Positions 55,545 to 64,000 of a stretch of DNA of 64,000 nucleotides are shown piece by piece. The position numbers and the translations under genes are program-made. Positions within the stretch are counted from its first letter, which is position 1. Each line of letters starts with the position of its first letter. Source of the stretch: CAVXFB01 sp963760935. GTDB lineage: Bacteria; Planctomycetota; Planctomycetia; Pirellulales; Thermoguttaceae. The notes under the pieces were generated by a model. The model had not been told where the DNA came from, searched no databases, and saw only the letters and a list, made by a program, of their open reading frames with translations. The stretch spans positions 868,001-932,000 of the forward strand of contig CAVXFB010000003.1 of NCBI GenBank assembly GCA_963760935.1, written 5' to 3'.

Positions 55545-56498
55545 TCAAAAGTCCAATAAGTGCAAGACGTCGGTGATCGTCCCCTCCTTGGTGACGAGCC
55601 TGGGCGGTTTTGTCAGGTCTTTTTTGTCGAAAACCAGATATTGCTTCTTCGCCTGGATCGGCAACGTGAGCTTGTAGGGTTTGCATCTTGGGATGGCGGC
55701 CATGGCGCAGCTTCGCGCCTTCGTAGAGGGCATTGCGCAGTTTCGGCGAAGGGATAGAGCACGGCCGCTTCTCGGCCAAGGCCTCGCTTCACCGCGACGG
55801 TGACGCACGCGTCGCCGTAAAACTTCCGCGCCTCGCGGCAGGTGGCTTCATCACCGGTGACCAAGATGGGCGGCACGCCGTAGTGGCCGGCGATGGCGCC
55901 GATAATCGCCAATTCGCCCGATTCGACGCCGTTGTACCAATAGCGATTTTCGGTCTTCGACGACATGGTGTGATTGAGGACGCCGTCGGGCGTGCCCATC
56001 ATCGCATGATACCCCAGCGCGACCATGCCCGCGTACGTTTCGTCCAGGCCTCCGAGGAACGGTTTTGGCCGGCCGGTGGCATACCTGGCCCCGACTTCCA
56101 TCAGATGCGGGATGATTGCCTGATTGCCGTGGCCGTCGAAGACCAATATCTCGGTTGCGCCCCGCGCGCAATCCCCGCACCACAGCGGCAAGATCGCCCA
56201 TGAAGTACTCGCGGGCTTGCACGGCCAGCGGCGTGTCGGACTCGCGGGTCTGCGAAAATTTGTAGACGCCGCTAATTCCCTCCAAGTCGGTGACAATGTA
56301 GATTTTCTTCTGTGCCGCAGCCGGTTGCGCCGCCAGTGTCGCAGCGATGAGCGTCAACGCGGGAAGCCAACGAAATGTTCGGGCAGTCATGTGAGCACCT
56401 CTGATGGTAAAGGGCTGGCGGGAATGTAATTGTGAGGCGTGGATTCTAGGGGCGTCCGTGCGGATGTATCCATCGGAACTGTTCACATGATAACACAC
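55545..56498 (-). pseudogene. M55 D-aminopeptidase-like gene with three frameshifts
   Basis: The N-terminal signal peptide and first core strand (WLPALTLIAATLAAQPAAAQKKIYIVTDLEGISGVYKF) are in one frame, with the actual ATG near 56390. The core (ATEILVFDGHGNQAIIPHL, GYHAMMGTPDGVLNHTMSS, ELAIIGAIAGHYGVPPILVTGDEATC) lies in a second frame. The ending passes through a third (KLRNALYEGAKL) to AMAAIPRCKPYKLTLPIQAK. Breaks lie near 56163-56175, 55740 and 55705. The family hydrolyses N-terminal D-amino acids with zinc, and the DLEG and DGHGN metal motifs are intact. Three breaks within 500 bp could mean a true pseudogene or local low-quality sequence. Confidence 0.7.
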
Positions 56499-56716
56499 CG
56501 CGCAAGCGCTCTGCTACCGACGCCAGGAGAATTGCAAAGTCCTGTTTGATGAAAGGGACTCATCCTGAGAGCGCAGCGAAGGATCTCGTTGATACGCGGG
56601 CAGTTGCGTATTCCGCGGAGATTCGTCGCTGCGATCAGAATGACCGTTCGCAGGAGCTTTGCAGCTCACCTGCTACTAACGCATGTCTTCGGGGAGATAA
56701 GCGATACGTACCGCGA
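56499..56716. repeat. Intergenic region with inverted dispersed repeats
   Basis: Near 56557-56585 a sequence of the form TCATCCTGAGAGCGCAGCGAAGG occurs, and near 56617-56642 its approximate inverse (GAGATTCGTCGCTGCGATCAGAATGAC) follows, giving a loose stem-loop. Both are related to the repeats around 45290 and 45590. No gene is seen. Confidence 0.5.
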
Positions 56717-58423
56717 TTACGATGCGCGCACCAATGGAGGCCGATCCTCATGGCTATCATCGTCGAATTCCTCGTCATCTTCCTGATCGTCGTCCGCCTC
56801 GACCGCTCGGTCTTTCTCGGCACAATACCAGGCGAGGCGGCCCAAGAGGCGGAAATAAATCAGCCAGACGATAACACCGATGACCGGCAGCGCGAACAAT
56901 CCGTAGAGCGGTCCCGCGGCCGATGCGGCAATTGCCAGAACGGCGGCGGTCACCAAGAGCGATGCGGTGACAAGGTAGAACGATGCCCAGCCTTTCCACG
57001 ATCGCCACAGCGTTCGGCAGACGGGCCAGGAGATCGGATCGATCGGCGAACCATTTTCCAACATCGACAAGAGCACAAACGGAAACAGAAGGAATAGACC
57101 GAGCGGCGGTACAATGACGTTGGCCGCACCGTACTCGGGCGGCAACCACCGCAGCGCCACGCCTGGAAACACGCTCACGAGTATCGCGCTTACCACGTAC
57201 AGCGGTTCTCCCATCCAGTCGAGGAACCCGATGCCGGGCCAGTTCTGGATTTCATCGCAGCCGTTGGCCGTATCACGTAGTACGGCAATGGCGCAGCCCG
57301 TGGCAAAGGTGATGCATCCGATCGACAGGAAGATCGCGACAGTTGCAAGAAGCACGCCAACAATGACGGCAAAGGACTCTCCTGCCGCGATCATCGCGCC
57401 GCCGGTGACCGCCGACCCCAGGCAGAGCAGCGCCCAAATTGAGAGTCGGATGGCATTGCCCCAGGCGCACGTGAATGGAAAATCAAACGTGCCGGTGACG
57501 AAGGGTCGCGGTGGCAACACGGGCCGACGTGGATGTGGTTCCAACTGCGTTCCACTCTGCACCGGTGCACGCTGTGGCATCGCGGCTGGCGGCGGGGAAG
57601 GCTCCGCGGATACACGGTAGCCGTCGGCCGCGCCGTCCATCACGTCGATTTTTCGTGGCGGCGGCGGTGGCGGCGGAATGATGTTGGTCGCGCCGCAATC
57701 GGGGCACACCATCCGGCCGCCGACTTGTTCCAGCGTCGCATGCAGCCGGGTGTGGCAGACTGTGCAGACAATAGCCACAAAGGGGGCGTTCGGCCCCGGG
57801 CCGGCCGGAAGGCCTGCCCCGCCCGCTGGTGCTTCAGCCGCCAACGGGTATTCGCCAATTTCGCCGGCCGAGCGCGGCGGCTTTTTCGGCGGTCGGTCGG
57901 GCCGACGCACCACCATCGATACGCCGCAATCGGGGCAAACTAGTTGCTGTCCTACCTCAGCTTCGGAGGCGTACATCATCGTGCCACAGACGCCGCAATA
58001 GACGCGGATCGTTGGCTCGCCGAGGCGGTCCACGTCCGATGAGCCTTCGACTTCTTCACAGAGCAAATACTCCTCGACGGTCGGCGGCGCCGCCCGGGGT
58101 TGCGGAGGCGGCCCCGGCGGCGGAACCGCGGTCGCTCGACCGCAGTCGGGACACGTTATCTCTTGGCCGATTTGTTCGGGCGTGGCATACATTCGCGTTT
58201 GACATACGGGACAAACGACCGTGACGTAGGCTGGCTGCTCGGCGGGCCCTTCGCCTTCCGCCAAGGAATAGGATTCTGAGTTACCCCGTGTTCGCGACTG
58301 TAGCGGGACTTTCAGGACGAACTGGCAGCGCGGACAGCGCCGCCGCGTGCCGGCCGCGGTCTGCGGAGCCTGTAGCCACGAGAGGCATTGCGGGCATGGG
58401 AATCGCAGCGATGCACGCGTCAT
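56717..58423 (-). CDS. Membrane protein with four zinc-ribbon motifs
   Basis: This 568-residue protein starts at MTRASLRFPCPQC. Four CxxC...CxxC ribbons are seen: CPQC...CPRC, CPVC...CPDC, CGVC...CPDC and CTVC...CPDC. The last three share the Y/HATxEQ(I/V)G spacing and are separated by Pro-rich and acidic linkers; they look like tandem duplicates. About six hydrophobic helices follow from residue ~320, and the tail is strongly acidic (DDDQEDDEEFDDD). Such proteins are common in planctomycetes, but their function is not known. An upstream ATG 14 codons earlier is less likely because it adds an unrelated stretch. Confidence 0.75.
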   Translation of the reverse strand: MTRASLRFPCPQCLSWLQAPQTAAGTRRRCPRCQFVLKVPLQSRTRGNSESYSLAEGEGPAEQPAYVTVVCPVCQTRMYATPEQIGQEITCPDCGRATAVPPPGPPPQPRAAPPTVEEYLLCEEVEGSSDVDRLGEPTIRVYCGVCGTMMYASEAEVGQQLVCPDCGVSMVVRRPDRPPKKPPRSAGEIGEYPLAAEAPAGGAGLPAGPGPNAPFVAIVCTVCHTRLHATLEQVGGRMVCPDCGATNIIPPPPPPPRKIDVMDGAADGYRVSAEPSPPPAAMPQRAPVQSGTQLEPHPRRPVLPPRPFVTGTFDFPFTCAWGNAIRLSIWALLCLGSAVTGGAMIAAGESFAVIVGVLLATVAIFLSIGCITFATGCAIAVLRDTANGCDEIQNWPGIGFLDWMGEPLYVVSAILVSVFPGVALRWLPPEYGAANVIVPPLGLFLLFPFVLLSMLENGSPIDPISWPVCRTLWRSWKGWASFYLVTASLLVTAAVLAIAASAAGPLYGLFALPVIGVIVWLIYFRLLGRLAWYCAEKDRAVEADDDQEDDEEFDDDSHEDRPPLVRAS

Positions 58424-58680
58424 GAGAAGAGCCTGTAGAGAGGCAATGCCGATGAGATGGCCCAATTAGTGGTCCCGCAACGCTCGATTATGGCGTTCGG
58501 CATGGGGCACGGCAAGGCGAACGATTGTTTGGTCGAGCGGAGCGAGCCACTCGCACTTGCGGTAAACGGCTGCGGCGGCCTATACTTGAGACACGAAACC
58601 CAATGGCGGGTACGTCGCGGAGCGTCCTTTGTATCGATGCCCCCGCTCGCCGGGGGGTCGTGCCGAGGCCATTGGAGACC

Positions 58681-60642
<1,962 letters not shown>

Positions 60643-60653
60643 GGATTGGACGG

Positions 60654-60709
60654 CGTAGGGTCCGCCGTGCGGACCGCCGTCGATCGTGGTCCGCGGGGCG
60701 GACCCTACG
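60654..60709. repeat. Dispersed palindrome between thrS and infC
   Basis: A 22-bp arm starting CGTAGGGTCCGCC (60654-60675) and its near-complement ending GGCGGACCCTACG (60688-60709) form a hairpin with two mismatches and a 12-nt loop. The left 23 bp are identical to 4721-4743, so this element is repeated across the genome. Confidence 0.75.
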
Positions 60710-60788
60710 GCCCCCAACTTGACACATTGGCGTCGCAAGAGAATACTATTATCGGTTCTGTCCGCGTATCAACGTCCTTTGAGGTGCA

Positions 60789-61319
60789 ATGCGTATGGGG
60801 AAATGGAGGCCGCCTGAGTCGGCAAACAAGCAGCGAATCAACGAACAAATTCGTATCACGCCCGTCCGCGTCATTGGCGCCGACGGGGCCCAGTTGGGCA
60901 TCTTGCCGACCGACGAGGCGATGCGGCAGGCTCGGGCCGCCGAACTCGATCTGGTCGAGGTGGCCCCCAACGAGAAGCCGCCGGTCTGCCGTATCATGGA
61001 CTACGGCAAGTTCAAGTACCAGCAGAAGAAGCGGCAGCACAAAGGCCACGCCCATCAGGTGAAGCTCAAGGAGATTCGTGTTCGTCCGAAGACGGGCGAT
61101 CACGATATCCAGGTCAAAGTGAGCAAGGCCCGCGAGTTTCTCACCAACAAGGACAAGGTGATCGTCACGGTGGTCTTCCGCGGCCGCGAATTGGCGCATG
61201 TCGAGGAAGGCCGCAAGGTGATCGACGACATTCTTCAGCAACTGGAAGACGTGTCGAAGGTTGAGGCCGCTCCGGCCCATCACGGCCGCCGCATGATCTG
61301 CACGCTGGCTCCGAAGTAA
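60789..61319 (+). CDS. infC: Translation initiation factor IF-3
   Basis: This 176-residue protein binds the 30S subunit and checks start-codon pairing. The N-terminal domain begins with RINEQIRITPVRVIGADGAQLGILPTDEAMRQA and is followed by the linker motif ICRIMDYGKFKYQQKKRQ (CRIMDYGKFKYE type). The C-terminal domain follows (KEIRVRPKTGDHDIQVKVSKAREFL, then RELAHVEEGRKVIDDI). It lies directly after thrS, the classical order, but rpmI and rplT, which usually follow, are absent and trpC is next. The ATG at 60789 is used; the family often uses rare start codons. Confidence 0.93.
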   Translation: MRMGKWRPPESANKQRINEQIRITPVRVIGADGAQLGILPTDEAMRQARAAELDLVEVAPNEKPPVCRIMDYGKFKYQQKKRQHKGHAHQVKLKEIRVRPKTGDHDIQVKVSKAREFLTNKDKVIVTVVFRGRELAHVEEGRKVIDDILQQLEDVSKVEAAPAHHGRRMICTLAPK

Positions 61320-61326
61320 TACGGCC

Positions 61327-62107
61327 GTGGCCACTATTCTCGACACCATCGTCGCCGCGAAGCGCGAAGAGATCGAACGGGCAAAACGGCAAACGCCCGA
61401 AGCGGTCTTGCGGCGCCGTTTGGCCGACGCACCGCCGCGCGCGATTTCTTTGCGGCGTTCTCGGCCGGGCCACCGATTCGGCTAATCGCCGAAGTGAAAA
61501 AGGCCAGCCCCAGCAAGGGCGTGATCCGCGAAGACTTCGACCCGGTGGCGATCGCGCGGATCTACCAGCAGCACGGGGCAAGCTGCATCAGCGTCTTGAC
61601 CGATCGGCCGTACTTCCAAGGCGATCTCGATTATCTGCACAAGTGCGATCAGCGGTCGAGCTTCCCTTGTTGCGCAAGGATTTCATTATCGACCCGTATC
61701 AGGTCGTTGAGGCCCGAGCGGCCGGCGCCGACGCCGTGTTGCTGATCGCCGAATGCCTCGACGATGATCTGCTGGAGCGGTTGTACAATGCAATTGTCGA
61801 CCTCGACATGACGCCGCTGGTCGAGCTGTACGAGCCGGCTAATCTTCCGAGAGTGCTGTGCATCGGTGCTCGGCTGATCGGCATCAACAACCGCGACCTG
61901 CATACGTTCCACGTAGACATAGAGCATACGCTTCGTCTTCGGCGGCAGATAGCCCCTGACCGCATCGTGGTGGGCGAAAGCGGCATCCGCACGCGGGAAG
62001 ATGTGCAACGGCTGGAGGCCGGCGGCGTGCAAGCGATGCTCGTCGGCGAGACGCTCATGGCAAGCGCGGATATCGGCGCTGCGGTCGATGCGCTGCTGGG
62101 GAAGTAG
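61327..62107 (+). CDS. trpC: Indole-3-glycerol phosphate synthase, two frameshifts
   Basis: This enzyme of about 260 residues closes the indole ring in tryptophan synthesis. Motifs in order are IRLIAEVKKASPSKGVIRE (catalytic Lys), SVLTDRPYFQGDLDYL, LPLLRKDFIIDPYQVVEARAAGADAVLLI, LIGINNRDLHTF, VGESGIRT and GVQAMLVGETLM. The frame changes twice. One G added near 61437 (PPARDFFAAF) and one near 61643 (HKVRSAVELP) restore a single frame, both in short G runs. The GTG at 61327 lies 7 nt after infC. No other trp genes are in the window. Confidence 0.85.
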
Positions 62108-62188
62108 CAGGCACGCGCTGAGGAACGAAGGACGCGGCGGGCCGGAACGCAACTCCCAGCTACGGCACACGGAGTGTGTCTGCTACTT
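62103..62188. repeat. Inverted repeat at the trpC/mutY junction
   Basis: AAGTAGCAGGCAC near the trpC end and GTGTCTGCTACTT near the mutY end are complementary over about 12 bp with one mismatch. It shares the CACACGG-GTGTG core seen at 8711-8761. It lies between convergent genes and could terminate both. Confidence 0.5.
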
Positions 62189-63280
62189 GGCTACGATCTT
62201 CGCCAGCTTCCGCCCGGTGCTGCTTAACGGATAGTCGCCTAACTCGTCCGGCCGTAGCCATCGGGTTTCCAGAGCGGAATTGGCTGACTGCTTGCGCGAG
62301 ACGCACTGTGCTTCGTAGCAGTCCAAGGTGATACGGAAGCGGGTCACCGCGTGCGTCAGCGTCGCGATCCGTTTGCCCGGTGAAATTGTGATGCCAGCCA
62401 ATCGGCGGACGTTGTCGACCAGTTCTCGTCGAAGTTCGCTCGGCTTATCGGCCCCATTAGCGAATCGAGGAAAGTCCCACAGGCCGGCCCAGCGGCGGCT
62501 GCCTTCCGGCCAGCGAATCAGCAAGACGCGGCCGCGACGCCGCACCACGACGGCCGCTTCACGCACCGACTCGGTTTGTTGCTTGGCCTTTGGCCGCGGA
62601 ATCTCGTGCTGGCGATTCTGCTGGTTGGCGCGACAAAGCGGAGCCACGGGACACAAATCGCACCGCGGCGCACGGGCGGTGCAAATTTCACTGCCGAGTT
62701 CCATCAACGCCTGATTCAGCCGACCAGCGCCGCGCCGCGGCAGCAGGCACTCGGCCATCGCCCAAAGCAGTCGCTGTCCCGAGGCCGATCGCGGATCGCC
62801 GGCATAGGCCAACAGCCGCGCAAAGACTCGCACTGTGTTGGCTTCTAGAATCGGCTGTCGTGCTCCGAAGGCGATAGAGAGAATCGCGCCGGCCGTATAG
62901 CGGCCAATGCCGGGCAAGCCGAGCACGACGTCGGGCTCGCAGGGAAACTGTCGGCCGTGCTCATCCACAATGATCTTGGCGGCCTGGTGAAGTTGTCGCG
63001 CCCGGCGGTAATAGCCCAATCCTTCCCACAGCCGCAAGACTACCTGCTCATCGGCCGCGGCCAGGGCCGCAATGGTCGGCAGAGCCCTCATGAATCGTTC
63101 GAAGTAGCCCCGGACCGTCGCCACCTGTGTCTGCTGCAACATGATCTCGCTTACCCAGATGGCGTAGGGATCGCGCGTTCGTCGCCACGGTAAGTCGCGG
63201 GCATGCCGATCATACCAAGCCAGCAGACGCCGACGGAGCGATCGACGGGACGCGGCGTCTGGGAGCGGTGCGGCTCTCAC
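62183..63280 (-). CDS. mutY: A/G-specific adenine DNA glycosylase
   Basis: This enzyme of about 365 residues removes adenine mispaired with 8-oxoguanine. It has the catalytic-Glu segment WVSEIMLQQTQ, the helix-hairpin-helix LPGIGRYTAGAI, the [4Fe-4S] motif CTARAPRCDLCPVAPLC and a C-terminal NUDIX-like MutT domain (VLLIRWPEG... WAGLWDFPRF). The usual ILDGN motif holding the second catalytic Asp reads ILEANTVRVFARL here, a D-to-E change. The GTG at 63280, overlapping the radical SAM stop (GTGA), is preferred; an ATG at 63307 is possible. Confidence 0.9.
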   Translation of the reverse strand: MRAAPLPDAASRRSLRRRLLAWYDRHARDLPWRRTRDPYAIWVSEIMLQQTQVATVRGYFERFMRALPTIAALAAADEQVVLRLWEGLGYYRRARQLHQAAKIIVDEHGRQFPCEPDVVLGLPGIGRYTAGAILSIAFGARQPILEANTVRVFARLLAYAGDPRSASGQRLLWAMAECLLPRRGAGRLNQALMELGSEICTARAPRCDLCPVAPLCRANQQNRQHEIPRPKAKQQTESVREAAVVVRRRGRVLLIRWPEGSRRWAGLWDFPRFANGADKPSELRRELVDNVRRLAGITISPGKRIATLTHAVTRFRITLDCYEAQCVSRKQSANSALETRWLRPDELGDYPLSSTGRKLAKIVAK

Positions 63281-63999
63281 AGGTACGACTTTGTGCAATT
63301 GGCGCACAACGGAATCTCGCTTTGTCGGGCTTGTCGATGGCGGCGGCGAATCTCACGATAGCGCTGGCCGTTCCAGACCTCGCGGATTGAACTGCCGGCG
63401 CTCACGTTGCCGAGCAACTCTTGGCCATCGTAATCGAGGCAGCACAGGGCGACCTCGCCGCTTGCCAGAACGGTGAACGTTCGCCAAAGTCGGGAGCACG
63501 GCTTGCGAAGTTCTTTTTGCACGGCCGTTTGACCACCCCAGTTGTGCAGCTTTCCGAATGCGAAGTCATCCACGGCGTTTTCCAACAATTGCATCGTAGC
63601 CGCTTTGTCGGTTGTGCTGCAACAGGCGACGTGAATCTTCAGGCTCGATTGCAGGCTGTTTCGCAAGGCGACGGTTTGCAAAACGTTTTCAACAACCGTG
63701 TCGAACCGCAGCGGCGCGCGAATTTGCTCGAACTCCTCGCGGCTGGCGCCGTCGAAACTCACTTTGATCTCGTCCAACCCGGCCTCGATCAGCCGGCGCG
63801 CCCGCTCGGGGCTTAGCAACGATCCGTTGCAGAAGATCCTTACCCGGCGAATACCTTTGTGTTTTGCATAGGCGACCCGTTCTTCCAGTTTCTTGTCCAA
63901 CAGCGGCTCGCCAAAATTGTGCAGATGCACCTCGCGGCAACGGGCAGCGGCACACTCGTCAATCAGCCGCCGATACAGGGCGTCGTCCATAGCCGTGAT
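63277..63999 (-). CDS. Radical SAM/SPASM protein, cut by window edge
   Basis: About 240 C-terminal residues are visible and the frame is open to the right edge. The radical SAM cluster motif CxxxCxxC is not in the window and should lie upstream. Visible parts are the (beta/alpha) barrel with LHNFGEPLLDKKLEERVAY, then GIRRVRIFCNGSLLSPERARRLIEAGLDEIKVSFDGA, and a SPASM-type C-terminal extension with PCSRLWRTFTVLASGEVALCCLDYDG and IPLCANCTKSYL for auxiliary clusters. The GEPL motif binds SAM. The substrate is unknown. It is coupled to mutY downstream. Confidence 0.75.
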   Translation of the reverse strand: MTAMDDALYRRLIDECAAARCREVHLHNFGEPLLDKKLEERVAYAKHKGIRRVRIFCNGSLLSPERARRLIEAGLDEIKVSFDGASREEFEQIRAPLRFDTVVENVLQTVALRNSLQSSLKIHVACCSTTDKAATMQLLENAVDDFAFGKLHNWGGQTAVQKELRKPCSRLWRTFTVLASGEVALCCLDYDGQELLGNVSAGSSIREVWNGQRYREIRRRHRQARQSEIPLCANCTKSYL

Positions 64000-64000
64000 C

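Overview
The window looks like a chromosomal stretch of a planctomycete, probably of the Pirellulales type. The evidence is GC-rich DNA, TIGR03067-type lipocalin-like domains, a PEP-CTERM secreted glycosidase, a DUF4838 protein, a multi-zinc-ribbon membrane protein, a PqqD/M50/HlyD hybrid, and many dispersed palindromic intergenic repeats of the kind common in that phylum. No tRNA, rRNA, CRISPR array, insertion sequence or prophage was recognised.

Layout. 1-8.8 kb: a very large membrane/TIGR03067 protein, a coupled hypothetical, a GT87-like membrane glycosyltransferase, a small lipoprotein, a cardiolipin synthase and small proteins. 8.7-17.3 kb, mostly minus strand: an LpxH-like phosphoesterase and BirA, a zincin, an orphan LuxR-type response regulator, an isocitrate/isopropylmalate dehydrogenase, RarD, an enolase-superfamily enzyme and a Trm112-like protein. 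17.9-25 kb: a secreted glycosidase, pabB-pabA, a glycine-zipper lipoprotein and a three-domain desaturase-Rieske-reductase. 25.1-26.7 kb: a promoter, a SAM-II-like aptamer, a terminator and a cystathionine gamma-synthase. 26.7-34.4 kb: an RF-like GGQ protein, a nitrilase-family protein, a PD-(D/E)XK protein, an aminotransferase/oxidoreductase pair and a DUF4838 protein. 34.8-41.4 kb: a UvrD/Rep helicase, an ABM protein, a DegP protease and a GntR-ABC operon with a clear operator. 41.7-45.2 kb: a fused 2-oxoacid dehydrogenase E1 coupled to a lipoyl-domain/KAS III fusion. 45.6-55.4 kb: an HI0933-type flavoprotein, an amino acid permease and a three-gene M50/HlyD/GAF-HlyD locus. 55.5-64 kb: a broken M55 peptidase, a zinc-ribbon membrane protein, thrS-infC-trpC, mutY and a radical SAM/SPASM protein cut by the window edge.

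Two themes stand out. First, at least eleven genes carry apparent frameshifts, and most are repaired by restoring one base, often in a short homopolymer. This argues for residual indel errors in the assembly rather than mass pseudogenisation, so interrupted genes are described as single genes. Second, the lipoyl-KAS III fusion directly coupled to E1alpha-beta, with no separate E2 or E3 nearby, suggests that 2-oxoacid-derived acyl groups may be handed directly to fatty-acid chain initiation. This is the best candidate for an undescribed system. The SAM-II-like riboswitch with its own terminator, the self-contained desaturase fusion and the PqqD-M50-HlyD membrane machine also merit attention.
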